Assembly (NCBI RefSeq): GCF_044458865.1
Contig: NZ_JBITIH010000012.1
Location: forward strand, 170,347 to 234,346
Direction of reading: 5' to 3'
Source: Micromonospora_G sp044458865
GTDB taxonomy: Bacteria > Actinomycetota > Actinomycetes > Mycobacteriales > Micromonosporaceae
DNA length: 64,000 nt
The position numbers and the translations under genes are program-made. Position 1 is the stretch's first letter. Each line of letters starts with the position of its first letter. This document shows positions 52,968-61,959 of the stretch, piece by piece. Below the pieces are notes generated by a model. That model saw nothing but the letters and a program-made list of their open reading frames with translations, was not told where the DNA came from and did not search any database.

Positions 52968-53731
52968 ATGAGCGTGCGGCAGCGGCTGCGCCCACGGCTG
53001 CGGCCGGTCGGGCCCAGCCGCTGATGAGCATCGGTGAGGTGCTGGCTCAACTACGGGTCGAGTTTCCGGACACCACGATCTCGAAGTTGCGGTTTCTGGA
53101 GGCCGAGGGTCTGGTTGAGCCGCAACGTACGCCGGCCGGTTACCGGAAGTACAGCTGGGAGGATGTGGCCCGGCTGCGGTTTGTGCTGACTGCGCAGCGG
53201 GATCAGTATTTGCCGTTGCGTGTGATCCGGGAGCAGTTGGCGGGTCTGGAGCAGGAGCCGGAGAGTCCTGGGCGGCAGCGGCCGGCGTTGGTCGCGGTGG
53301 GGCCGGCGGGTGAGGTTCCGGGGCGGGACGGTGGCTCGGCCGGGCCGGTCGAGTCGGCGGATTCGCGGTTGAATCGGGCTGATCTGGTTGCGCGTACGGG
53401 CATCGATGATGTGACGTTGACCGAGTTGGAGCGGCTCGGGTTGATCGTTTCTCGTCCGCCGGGTTGGTATGACCTTGACGCGGTGGTGATCGCGCAGGCG
53501 GTGGCGGGGTTGGCCGCGTACGGGTTGGAGCCGCGTCATCTGCGGGCGTTCCGGACGGCCGCGGACCGTGAGGTGGGCTTGTTCGAGCAGTTGATCGCGC
53601 CGTTGGCCCGGCAGAACGATCCGGCGGCGCGGGCTCGGGCGGCGGAGGTCGCGCGGGAGTTGGTGGGGTTGTCGCAGCGGTTGCATGCGGCGTTGGTGCG
53701 GGTGGGGTTGCGGTCGGTCCTGGGGCGCTGA
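52964..53731 (+). CDS. ftsR: MerR-family regulator FtsR
   Basis: 255 residues, overlapping garA by 4 bp. MerR HTH at about 20-90 (MSIGEVLAQLRVEFPDTTISKLRFLEAEGL, GYRKYSWEDVARLRFV in part), then a second domain about 120-255. Equivalent by position and sequence style to Rv1828/FtsR, which in Corynebacterium activates ftsZ. Confidence 0.88.
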   Translation: MNERAAAAAPTAAAGRAQPLMSIGEVLAQLRVEFPDTTISKLRFLEAEGLVEPQRTPAGYRKYSWEDVARLRFVLTAQRDQYLPLRVIREQLAGLEQEPESPGRQRPALVAVGPAGEVPGRDGGSAGPVESADSRLNRADLVARTGIDDVTLTELERLGLIVSRPPGWYDLDAVVIAQAVAGLAAYGLEPRHLRAFRTAADREVGLFEQLIAPLARQNDPAARARAAEVARELVGLSQRLHAALVRVGLRSVLGR

Positions 53732-53948
53732 GGTGGCGGTGGCGCGGTGGGAAAGATCTGCTGTCGCGGGCGTGCCGTAGGCTTCGCGGGGTAACCCTGT
53801 CCCGGTGGAATTGGTACGGGCGGCGCGCGTGGGACGACCGTCTCGCGGCCCGTGTACCGTGCAGGGAAAGGGCCGGTGTCGCGGTGGCTGAGGGGTTTGG
53901 TCGCGGCGCGTCGGCGCTGGGGAAGTACACAACGACACGGAGGCGGCG

Positions 53949-54413
53949 GTGCGCGAGCTGAGCGTGGTCGGGGTTCGGGTGGAGCTGCCCAGCAACCAGC
54001 CGATCGTCCTGCTCAGGGAGGTCGAGGGCGACCGTTACCTGCCGATTTGGATCGGTGCGGTGGAGGCGACCGCGATCGCGTACGAGCAGCAGGGGGTCAA
54101 GCCGTCACGGCCGTTGACCCATGATTTGTTGCGGGACATTCTGGCGGCGCTGGAGGCGCCGTTGCGCGCGGTGGAGATCACCGAGCTGAAGGAGAACGTC
54201 TTCTACGCTGACCTGCTGATCGGGGATGGGTTGCGGGTGTCTGCGCGGCCGTCTGACTCGATCGCGTTGGCGTTGCGGGTTGGTGCGCCGATTCGGTGTG
54301 CGGAGCAGGTGCTGACCGAGGCCGGGATCGTTATTCCTGATGAGCAGGAGGACGAGGTCGAGAAGTTCCGGGAGTTCCTGGAGCAGGTGCAGCCGGAGGA
54401 TTTCGCCGGTTGA
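53949..54413 (+). CDS. DUF151 bifunctional nuclease-family protein
   Basis: 154 residues, GTG start. LPIWIGAVEATAIAYEQQGVKPSRPLTHDLL and ARPSDSIALALRVGAPI are the DUF151 blocks. Matches the position of Rv1829. Family members have RNase/DNase activity in plants; the bacterial role is unclear. Confidence 0.92.
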   Translation: MRELSVVGVRVELPSNQPIVLLREVEGDRYLPIWIGAVEATAIAYEQQGVKPSRPLTHDLLRDILAALEAPLRAVEITELKENVFYADLLIGDGLRVSARPSDSIALALRVGAPIRCAEQVLTEAGIVIPDEQEDEVEKFREFLEQVQPEDFAG

Positions 54414-54598
54414 GGGTCGGCTGTGCCGGTGGGGTGCGGTCGTAGCGTGATGTGTCCGGTGCGGCGCGTGTCGTCTTCGCACGGCGTGTCGCGATGATTC
54501 CTGCGGCTTATCGCTCCTGGGTCGCTATAGGGTTGCCTTGTCGAGGGGTGCACGTCCCGGAAACGACGTGTCACCGCACTGGCGGGGAGGTTGTCCGG

Positions 54599-55207
54599 AT
54601 GCACGAGCCACAGGACCCTGATCCGGGGACATCAGATCATCGCCACACTGACGGCGTCGCGCCGGTTGATCCTTCCTTGGAGGAGGACGGTGCGGTGGGG
54701 TATCGCGGGGTGACGGCGTGCCACGCGGTGGGTATCAGTTACCGGCAGTTGGACTATTGGGCGCGTACGACGCTGGTGGTGCCGAGTATCCGGGATGCTT
54801 CGGGGTCGGGGACGCAGCGGTTGTACTCGTTTCGGGATCTGGTGGTCCTGAAGGTGGTCAAGCGGTTGCTTGACGCCGGGGTGTCGTTGCAGAACATCCG
54901 TAAGGCGATTGAGGCGCTGCGGTCGCGTGGTGTCGGGGATCTTGCGGGGATCACGTTGATCTCGGACGGGACGACGGTGTACGAGTGCCGGTCGCCGGAG
55001 GAGGTCGTGGATCTGCTCCAGGGTGGGCAGGGTGTCTTCGGGATTGCGATCGGTGGGGCGTTCAAGGAGATCCAGGGGTCGTTGTCGCACCTGCCGGCGG
55101 AGCCGGCGGGGGGTGTGCAGCCGGTCGGTGTGGCCGTGGAGCCGGGGGCGTCGGAGTCCGCTGGTGACGAGTTGGCGGCCCGTCGGGCGCGGCGCCGGGC
55201 TGGCTGA
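54599..55207 (+). CDS. MerR-family regulator, second in cluster
   Basis: 202 residues from ATG 54599 (GGGGAGG upstream). HTH (about 38-105): YRGVTACHAVGISYRQLDYWARTTLVVPS, then LKVVKRLLDAGVSLQNIRKAI and a C-terminal region with TTVYECRSPEEVVDLLQGGQGVFGIA. Equivalent to Rv1830 in the same block. Confidence 0.9.
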   Translation: MHEPQDPDPGTSDHRHTDGVAPVDPSLEEDGAVGYRGVTACHAVGISYRQLDYWARTTLVVPSIRDASGSGTQRLYSFRDLVVLKVVKRLLDAGVSLQNIRKAIEALRSRGVGDLAGITLISDGTTVYECRSPEEVVDLLQGGQGVFGIAIGGAFKEIQGSLSHLPAEPAGGVQPVGVAVEPGASESAGDELAARRARRRAG

Positions 55208-55240
55208 TCGTTTGTCGGGTGTGCCGGTCACAATGTGAGG

Positions 55241-56005
55241 ATGTCGGCTGTCCCGGATTCTTCCTGTTCTGTTGATTCGCTGGCTGTTGATTCGCTGGCT
55301 GTTGGTCCGTTGCGGTCGGTGACCCGGCGGCGTCGTTGGCGTGTGTGGCGGCGTCGGTTGTTCGTGGCGGGGTTGGTGGCCGTGTTGCTGGGGCCGTTGG
55401 TGGTGTTCGGCAGTGTGGTCTGGGTCAAGCGTTCGGCGCGGGCGCACGTGTACGACGTGGCCGGGGTTCCGGCGGCGCCGGTGGTGCTGGTGTTGGGGGC
55501 GCAGGTGTCCGCGGATGGCACTCCGGCGCCGTTTCTGGCGGCTCGGTTGGGGTTGGCGAAGGAGCTGTACGACGCGGGCAAGGCCCGGGTGGTGCTGGTG
55601 TCGGGGGATCATCGTCGGTGGGAGTACGACGAGCCGGGGGCGATGCGGCGGTGGCTGGTCGACCGGGGTGTTCCTGCTGAGCGTGTGGTTCAGGATCATG
55701 CGGGTTTCGACACGTACGACTCGTGTGTGCGGGCGTCGCGGATTTTTGGTGTACGGCGGGTGATCGTGGTGACGCAGGCGTTTCATGTGGAGCGGGCGGT
55801 GACGTTGTGTCGTCGGGTGGGGTTGGATGCGGTGGGTGTGGGTGATGAGTCGGTGAGTCGTTTCGATCGGGCGTGGCGGTGGGGGAATTTCCGGGAGCGG
55901 CTCGCGGCGGTGAAGGCGGTGTACGACGTGTGGAGTCGTCGTGATCCGGTGTTTCTGGGGCCGCGTGAGTCGAGTGTGGACGACGCGCTGTCTTTCGGTG
56001 ACTGA
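55241..56005 (+). CDS. YdcF/SanA-like (DUF218) membrane protein
   Basis: 254 residues from ATG 55241 (GTGAGG upstream). One helix (about 40-62) then a DUF218 domain: VVLVLGAQVSADGTPAPFL, VLVSGDHRRWEYDEPGAM, HAGFDTYDSCVRA and VVTQAFHVERAV. In E. coli SanA affects envelope permeability. The N-terminus has a tandem DSLAV duplication (15-nt repeat). Confidence 0.9.
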   Translation: MSAVPDSSCSVDSLAVDSLAVGPLRSVTRRRRWRVWRRRLFVAGLVAVLLGPLVVFGSVVWVKRSARAHVYDVAGVPAAPVVLVLGAQVSADGTPAPFLAARLGLAKELYDAGKARVVLVSGDHRRWEYDEPGAMRRWLVDRGVPAERVVQDHAGFDTYDSCVRASRIFGVRRVIVVTQAFHVERAVTLCRRVGLDAVGVGDESVSRFDRAWRWGNFRERLAAVKAVYDVWSRRDPVFLGPRESSVDDALSFGD

Positions 56006-56159
56006 TGCGTGACAGTGTGTAAGTGTTGGGTTATCGTCCCCACTGCGGTCGCCCCGGTCTGACGGGGTCGTGGCAGGGTTCTCGGCCCGCTCGGGTGACC
56101 GCATCTGTGCCGTGGACCTGGGGGTCGGGTCGCGGCTACCGAGCGGGAAGGACGAGGCC

Positions 56160-56636
56160 GTGACGGAGACCGAAGCGAACACATTCTCCACGGGGGAGGC
56201 CCCTACGGGGCTGCTGTCGGGGGGACCGGCGGGGGAGCCGGTCGACGGTGGCACTGCGGTGGGCGGTGGTTCGGCGTACCAGCGCATTGGTGGCGCTGTG
56301 GCGGTCCAGGCGGCGGTGCGGATCTTCTACGACCGGGTGCTGGCCGACCCGGAGCTCGCCGGCTATTTCGAGTCGGTGGAGATGGCGGGTCAGCGGCGTC
56401 ATCTGGCGTTGATGTTGACGGTGCTGCTCGGCGGGCCGGACACGTACGACGGTCGGGGGTTGACCGAAGCGCACCAGGGGTTGGGTATTCCACCGGCGCA
56501 CTACAGCATGGTGGGTGGGTACCTGGTGGCGACGTTGGAGTGGATGGACGTCCCGGCAGATGTCGTGGCCGACATCCGGGCGGCTCTGGTGCGGGTGGAG
56601 CCGCAGGTGGTCACGGGCGGGGACGCTCGGGTCTGA
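56160..56636 (+). CDS. Truncated hemoglobin, group I type
   Basis: 158 residues, GTG start. A Gly/Thr-rich tail of about 38 residues precedes the globin core: YQRIGGAVAVQAAVRIFYDRVLADPELAGYF (with B10 Tyr) and EAHQGLGI, which supplies the proximal His. O2/NO-binding heme protein. The extended N-terminus is unusual for the group. Confidence 0.88.
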   Translation: MTETEANTFSTGEAPTGLLSGGPAGEPVDGGTAVGGGSAYQRIGGAVAVQAAVRIFYDRVLADPELAGYFESVEMAGQRRHLALMLTVLLGGPDTYDGRGLTEAHQGLGIPPAHYSMVGGYLVATLEWMDVPADVVADIRAALVRVEPQVVTGGDARV

Positions 56637-56655
56637 TCCTTGGCCACGCGAAAGG

Positions 56656-56701
56656 CGTGATGGGCCGTGTTCGTCCGATCGGACGAACACAGCCCATCAC
56701 G
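56656..56701. terminator. Bidirectional terminator
   Basis: Near-perfect palindrome: stem 56656-56677 with 56680-56701 (one mismatch) between two convergent genes. Confidence 0.9.
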
Positions 56702-56707
56702 GTTCGG

Positions 56708-57706
56708 TCATTCGGTGGCGTACTGCTCGATCTCGGCGAGTTCGTCGTCGCTGAGTTCGACGTTGTCGAGCGCGGCGATGTTGTTCTCGAGCTGCTCGAC
56801 GCTGCTGGCGCCGATGATCAGGCTGGTCATCCGAGGGTCGCGCAGGGCCCAGACGAGGGCGAGCTGGGCCAGGCTCTGGCCGCGGCGGGCGGCGATCGCG
56901 TTGAGTGCCTGGACCTTGGCCATGGTGGTGTCGCTGAGCTGTTCCTCGTTGAGGAAGCGGCTGGTGCGGACCCGGGAGTCGTCGGGGACTCCGTTGAGGT
57001 AGCGGTTGGTGAGCAGGCCCTGGGCGAGGGGGCTGTAGGCGATGCAGCCGGCGCCGACCTTCTCCAGGGTGTCGAGCAGGTGGTCACGTTCGATCCACCG
57101 GTTCACCATCGAGTACGACGGCTGGTGCAGCACCAACGGGGTGCCGAGGTCCCGCAGGATCGCGGCGGCCTTCTCGGTCTGTTCGGCGTTGTAGTTGGAG
57201 ATGGCGACGTACTGGGCCTTGCCGGCGCGGACGACGGCGTCGAGGGCGCCCATCGTCTCTTCGAGCGGGGTGTCCGGGTCGGGGCGGTGGTGGTAGAAGA
57301 TGTCGACGTAGTCGAGGCCCATCCGACGCAGCGACTGGTCCAGGGACGCGATGAGGTACTTGCGGGAGCCCCACTCGCCGTACGGGCCGGGCCACATGTC
57401 GTACCCGGCCTTGGTGGAGATGACAAGTTCGTCGCGGTACGGGGCCAGGTCGGCGGCGAAGATGCGGCCGAAGTTCTCCTCGGCGGAGCCGGGCGGGGGG
57501 CCGTAGTTGTTCGCCAGGTCGAAGTGGATCACCCCGAGGTCGAAGGCGCGCCGGACGATGTCGCGTTGACGCTGCCAGGGGCGCTCGTGGCCGAAGTTGT
57601 GCCACAGGCCGAGGGAGATCGGGGGCAGGCGGAGACCGCTTCGGCCGGCGCGGTTGTAGGTCATCGAGTCGTAGCGGCCGGTGGCGGCGCGGTAGGTGTC
57701 GGTCAC
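56708..57706 (-). CDS. mgrA: Aldo/keto reductase, L-glyceraldehyde 3-phosphate reductase type
   Basis: 332 residues. Catalytic tetrad members are seen in HFDLANNYGPP (Asp, Tyr), STKAGYD (Lys) and DIFYHHRPD (His); SSVEQLENNI near the end binds NADPH. The YRAATGRYDSMTYNRAGRSGL-type start and GAEDPPGSAE-like loop belong to the YghZ/MgrA group. Downstream of an HxlR regulator on the same strand. Confidence 0.9.
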   Translation of the reverse strand: MTDTYRAATGRYDSMTYNRAGRSGLRLPPISLGLWHNFGHERPWQRQRDIVRRAFDLGVIHFDLANNYGPPPGSAEENFGRIFAADLAPYRDELVISTKAGYDMWPGPYGEWGSRKYLIASLDQSLRRMGLDYVDIFYHHRPDPDTPLEETMGALDAVVRAGKAQYVAISNYNAEQTEKAAAILRDLGTPLVLHQPSYSMVNRWIERDHLLDTLEKVGAGCIAYSPLAQGLLTNRYLNGVPDDSRVRTSRFLNEEQLSDTTMAKVQALNAIAARRGQSLAQLALVWALRDPRMTSLIIGASSVEQLENNIAALDNVELSDDELAEIEQYATE

Positions 57707-57778
57707 GGTCCCACCCTATTGATTTGATCCGCTGGCGGCGTGTGCGGCTGGGGCAGGCGTGTCACGCGTCGCAGTGAG

Positions 57779-58204
57779 TCAGCAGCTTGCCTGCTCGGGT
57801 TCGGTGCCGCCGCGCTGTTCCCGGTCGTAGGCGACCCGGGCGGCGGCGATGGCGGCCCGGTGCCGTTCCGCCCAGTGGGTGAGGGCGAGCAGGGTGTCGT
57901 GGAGTTCACGGGCCATGTCGGTGGCGGTGTACTCGACTCTCGGGGGCACGGTCGGGTAGACGGTTCGGACGAGCAGGCCGTCGCGTTCGAGGTTGCGCAG
58001 GGTGAGGGTCAGCATGCGTCGGCTGATGCCCTCGACGCAGCGTTCGAGTTCGGTGAACCGGATCGGTCCGCGGGTGGCGGCGACGATGATTCCGATGCTC
58101 CATTTGCCGCCGACGCGGTCGAGGACGTGACGAACGGTGCAGTCGGCGATCATGTCGGCCGACGCGGGTGCCGGTGCCTCTTGGTGGTGGGGTGGGGGCG
58201 CCAC
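57779..58204 (-). CDS. HxlR-family transcriptional regulator
   Basis: 141 residues from GTG 58204 (GGAGGA 6 nt upstream). Winged helix: CTVRHVLDRVGGKWSIGIIV, RFTELERCVEGISRRMLTLTLRNLERDGL, VEYTATDMA (parts). The Cys before the first helix is the redox Cys of this family. It probably controls the aldo/keto reductase 72 bp downstream. Confidence 0.88.
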   Translation of the reverse strand: MAPPPHHQEAPAPASADMIADCTVRHVLDRVGGKWSIGIIVAATRGPIRFTELERCVEGISRRMLTLTLRNLERDGLLVRTVYPTVPPRVEYTATDMARELHDTLLALTHWAERHRAAIAAARVAYDREQRGGTEPEQASC

Positions 58205-58472
58205 GTGGAATCCTCCGTCCCGGTCGTGCGGTCGCCGTGTGTACGGCCCGTGGTCGTTGTCACAAACTGTATCCTTCCGGGCGGTTGGGCTGGGTGGTAG
58301 GGCCTTCGGCCGCCACGGACGCCGGTCCGGTTCGTGTCGGTCTGGGGTGGTCCAAGGTGGCCGGGAGGTTCCCGCCGTCGCGCGGATTCCGTACGTCGCC
58401 GTCCCGTCCGGCCAGGCCCGATACCCGCCGGAAACAGACCCGCTGGTAGCGTTGACCACGCCGGTAACACCC

Positions 58473-58600
58473 ACGTGGGAGAGACCGCCCGGCACATGTC
58501 AGGGCGGCGCCGAAGGGGCAAATCCTCCCCGGAACCTCTCAGGCAAAAGGACCTCGTGGGCAGGCGACTGTGGAGCGCCGCGCGCAGCGCGTGGGTGTGA
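58473..58600 (+). promoter_or_regulatory. Glycine riboswitch upstream of gcvP
   Basis: The aptamer landmarks are in order: GGGAGAG (58478-58484), GCCGAAGGGGCAA (58509-58521) and CAGGCAAAAGGACC. The first aptamer is clear; after it ACTGTGGAG and a GC-rich hairpin follow, so a second complete aptamer is not evident. Glycine binding should turn gcvP on. Confidence 0.9.
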
Positions 58601-58643
58601 CAGAGGGGGAGGCCGCATCGTCGACCTCGCCCCGGGAGCCGCC

Positions 58644-61466
58644 ATGACCGCAGACCAGTTCGCCGACCGTCACATCGGCCCGGACGCCGACGGTGAACGC
58701 CGAATGCTGGAGACCGTCGGCTACGACTCGATCGAAGAGCTGATGGACGCCGCGATCCCCGAGGTGATCCGGTGGCACGGCACGCTCGACCTGCCGGCCC
58801 CGGCGACCGAGGCGGAGGTGATCGCCGAACTGCGGGCGATCGCGGCCCGTAACACCGTCGCGGTGTCGATGATCGGTCTCGGCTACTACGGCACCCACAC
58901 ACCCGCGGTGATCCGGCGCAACGTGCTGGAGAGCCCGGCCTGGTACACCGCCTACACCCCGTACCAGCCGGAGATCAGCCAGGGCCGGTTGGAGGCGCTG
59001 CTGAACTTCCAGACCATGGTGACCGACCTCACCGGGCTGGCCACCGCGAACGCCTCGATGCTCGACGAGGGCACCGCGGCGGCTGAGGCGATGACCCTCG
59101 CTCGCCGCGCGTCGAAGAGCAAGAGCCCGGTGTACGTGGTCGACGCCGACACCCTGCCGCAGACGATCTCGGTGATCGTGACCCGGGCCGAACCGCTCGG
59201 CATCGAGGTGCGGATCGTCGACCTCGACGCGGAGGAGTTGCCGGCCGAGTTCTTCGGGCTGCACCTGCAGTACCCGGGTGCGTCCGGGGTTGTCCGTGAC
59301 CAGACCGCACTGGTCGAGACCGCACACGCCGCCGGCGCACTGGTGACCGTCGCCGCGGACCTGCTCGGCCTGACCCTGCTGCGACCGCCGGGGGAGATCG
59401 GTGCCGACATCGCCGCCGGCACCACCCAGCGGTTCGGCGTACCGATGGGATTCGGTGGCCCGCACGCCGGTTACCTGGCGGTCCGCGCCGGCCTGGAGCG
59501 GATGCTGCCCGGCCGGCTGGTCGGGGTGTCGCGTGACGCGGACGGCAACCCGGCGTACCGGCTGGCGTTGCAGACCCGGGAGCAGCACATCCGGCGGGAG
59601 AAGGCGACCAGCAACATCTGCACCGCCCAGGTGCTGCTGGCCGTGATGGCCAGCATGTACGCCGTCTACCACGGCCCGGACGGGCTGCGTCGGATCGCCT
59701 CCGGTACCCACCGGGTGGCGGCCCGGCTCGCCGCCGGCCTGGTCGCCGGTGGGGTGTCGACGGTGGGGACGGCATTCTTCGACACGGTGACCGCGGTTGT
59801 CCCGGGGCGCGCCGCGCAGGTCGTCGCGGACGCCGCCGCCCGTGGGGTGAACCTGCGGCTGGTCGACGCCGACCGGGTTGGTGTCTCGTGCGACGAGACG
59901 ACCACGGACGCGCACCTGAGCGCGGTCTGGTCCGCGTTCGGGGTGCCGGAGTTCACCGGTGAGGTCACCGAGACGTTGCCGGTGGCGTTGCGGCGCGACA
60001 GTGACTACCTGACCCACCCGGTGTTCCACCGGCACCACTCCGAGACGGCGATGCTGCGGTACCTGCGCCGGTTGTCGGATTCCGACTACGCCCTCGACCG
60101 GGGCATGATCCCGCTCGGATCGTGCACCATGAAGCTCAACGCCACCACCGAGATGGAGTCGGTGACCTGGCCGGAGTTCGCGAACATGCACCCGTTCGCC
60201 CCGGTCGAGCAGACCGCCGGCTACCGGGAACTGGTCACCTCCCTGGAGGGGTGGCTGGCCGAGGTGACCGGCTACGACGCGGTCAGCGTGCAGCCGAACG
60301 CCGGTTCCCAGGGGGAACTCGCCGGGCTGCTCGCGATCCGTGGTTACCACCGTCGGCGTGGGGAGGGGCACCGCAACGTCTGCCTGATCCCGTCGTCGGC
60401 GCACGGCACCAACGCGGCGAGCGCGGTGATGGCCGGCATGCGGGTCGTCGTGGTCGCCTGTGACGACAACGGTGACGTCGACCTGGTCGACCTCGACCGG
60501 AAGATCGAGGCGCACCGGGACACCCTGGCGGCGATCATGGTGACGTACCCGTCGACGCACGGGGTGTACGAGACCGGTATCGCGTCGCTCTGCGCGAAGG
60601 TCCACGACGCCGGTGGCCAGGTGTACGTCGACGGCGCGAACCTGAACGCGTTGGTCGGGTTCGCCCGGCCGGGCAAGTTCGGCGCGGACGTGTCCCACCT
60701 GAACCTGCACAAGACGTTCTGTATCCCGCACGGCGGTGGCGGCCCGGGCGTCGGCCCGGTGGCGGTCCGGTCGCACCTGGCACCGTTCCTGCCCGGTGAC
60801 CCGCTCGGTGGGTCGGGCGACGGGCAGCCGGTGATCTCCGCGGCGCAGCACGGCTCGGCGGGGATCCTGCCGATCCCGTGGGCGTACCTGCGGATGATGG
60901 GCGCCGAGGGGCTGACCCGGGCGACCGGGACGGCGGTCCTGGCGGCGAACTACGTCGCGTCCCGCCTGCGGGCGCATTACCCGGTGCTCTACACCGGCAA
61001 CAAGGGCCTGGTCGCGCACGAGTGCATCCTCGACCTGCGGCCGTTGACGAAGGCGACCGGGGTGAGCGTCGACGACGTCGCGAAGCGGTTGATCGACTAC
61101 GGGTTCCACGCGCCGACGATGTCGTTCCCGGTGGCCGGCACCCTGATGGTGGAGCCGACGGAGAGCGAGGATCTGGCCGAACTCGACCGGTTCTGCGCCG
61201 CGATGATCGCGATCCGGGAGGAGATCGACCTGGTCGGGGCGGGGCAGTGGCCGGCGCAGGACAATCCGCTGAGCAACGCCCCGCACACCGCGGCGATGGT
61301 GACCGGTGACGAGTGGTCGCACCCGTACCCGCGGTCGGTGGCGGCGTACCCGACCGGGGTCGACCGGGCGGCGAAGTACTGGCCGCCGGTACGGCGTATC
61401 GACGGCGCGTACGGCGACCGGAACCTGGTCTGCGCGTGTCCGCCGCCGGACGCGTTCGAGGACTGA
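58644..61466 (+). CDS. gcvP: Glycine dehydrogenase (decarboxylating), P protein
   Basis: 940 residues, full length for a homodimeric P protein. Both halves present; PLP-binding Lys690 lies in LNLHKTFCIPHGGGGPG. N-terminus FADRHIGPDADGERRML is typical. Start ATG 58644; a longer reading from 58137 would run through the riboswitch. Decarboxylates glycine and loads the amine on GcvH. Confidence 0.97.
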   Translation: MTADQFADRHIGPDADGERRMLETVGYDSIEELMDAAIPEVIRWHGTLDLPAPATEAEVIAELRAIAARNTVAVSMIGLGYYGTHTPAVIRRNVLESPAWYTAYTPYQPEISQGRLEALLNFQTMVTDLTGLATANASMLDEGTAAAEAMTLARRASKSKSPVYVVDADTLPQTISVIVTRAEPLGIEVRIVDLDAEELPAEFFGLHLQYPGASGVVRDQTALVETAHAAGALVTVAADLLGLTLLRPPGEIGADIAAGTTQRFGVPMGFGGPHAGYLAVRAGLERMLPGRLVGVSRDADGNPAYRLALQTREQHIRREKATSNICTAQVLLAVMASMYAVYHGPDGLRRIASGTHRVAARLAAGLVAGGVSTVGTAFFDTVTAVVPGRAAQVVADAAARGVNLRLVDADRVGVSCDETTTDAHLSAVWSAFGVPEFTGEVTETLPVALRRDSDYLTHPVFHRHHSETAMLRYLRRLSDSDYALDRGMIPLGSCTMKLNATTEMESVTWPEFANMHPFAPVEQTAGYRELVTSLEGWLAEVTGYDAVSVQPNAGSQGELAGLLAIRGYHRRRGEGHRNVCLIPSSAHGTNAASAVMAGMRVVVVACDDNGDVDLVDLDRKIEAHRDTLAAIMVTYPSTHGVYETGIASLCAKVHDAGGQVYVDGANLNALVGFARPGKFGADVSHLNLHKTFCIPHGGGGPGVGPVAVRSHLAPFLPGDPLGGSGDGQPVISAAQHGSAGILPIPWAYLRMMGAEGLTRATGTAVLAANYVASRLRAHYPVLYTGNKGLVAHECILDLRPLTKATGVSVDDVAKRLIDYGFHAPTMSFPVAGTLMVEPTESEDLAELDRFCAAMIAIREEIDLVGAGQWPAQDNPLSNAPHTAAMVTGDEWSHPYPRSVAAYPTGVDRAAKYWPPVRRIDGAYGDRNLVCACPPPDAFED

Positions 61467-61510
61467 CGCTCAGGTGCGATCAAGGTAGTCCGCGCCGATC
61501 ACGTCGGATG

Positions 61511-61544
61511 TCCTCGCCCCGGGTCTGGTTGACCGGGGCGAGGA
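61511..61544 (+). terminator. Terminator of gcvP
   Basis: Perfect 12-bp stem (61511-61522 with 61533-61544), 10-nt loop. Confidence 0.8.
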
Positions 61545-61635
61545 TGTTCGTTGATCGGCGGGGACGGCCTTGATCGGCCTATGCCCGCGACCGGCGGACC
61601 GCACGGTGCCCGCCGTGATCACCGACTGTGATCGG

Positions 61636-61836
61636 TCAGGCGACGAGTGCGTGTCGAGCGGGGCCACGGTGTGGTGCGATCATGCTGCCGTCGGGGAGTA
61701 GTTCGCCGGTGTCCTCGAAGACAATCACACCGTTGCAGAGCAGGCTCCAGCCCTGCTCACGAAAGCAGGCGATGACGCGGGCGGCTTCCCGGTCGGTTGC
61801 CTCGGCGGAGGGACAGGTGGGTTGGTGCTGGCACAT
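61636..61836 (-). CDS. DUF5999 family protein
   Basis: 66 residues from ATG 61836 (GGAGAA upstream). MCQHQPTCPSAEATDREAA and EQGWSLLCNGVIVFEDTGELLPDG match the actinobacterial DUF5999 family. Four Cys and two His near the N-terminus could bind metal. Function unknown. Confidence 0.88.
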   Translation of the reverse strand: MCQHQPTCPSAEATDREAARVIACFREQGWSLLCNGVIVFEDTGELLPDGSMIAPHRGPARHALVA

Positions 61837-61864
61837 CGGGTTCTCCGGACTGTGGGGGTGCTGT

Positions 61865-61881
61865 GTCATGGTTCACATGAC
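61865..61881. promoter_or_regulatory. Inverted repeat GTCATG-N5-CATGAC
   Basis: Perfect 6-5-6 repeat in the promoter region between the divergent DUF5999 and pabB genes. Possible operator. Confidence 0.4.
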
Positions 61882-61959
61882 CAGTGACGCACGGTACCAA
61901 GTCAAACGGCGCTACATCGAGCAGGGATCCGCGCCAACCGGGGAGAATCCACCCAACGG

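Noticed and set aside
58539..61322. Very long minus-strand open frame (927 codons) opposite gcvP
   Set aside because: Mirror frame of a highly conserved gene at high GC; its product is Arg/Gly/His-rich with no fold, while gcvP carries all family motifs.
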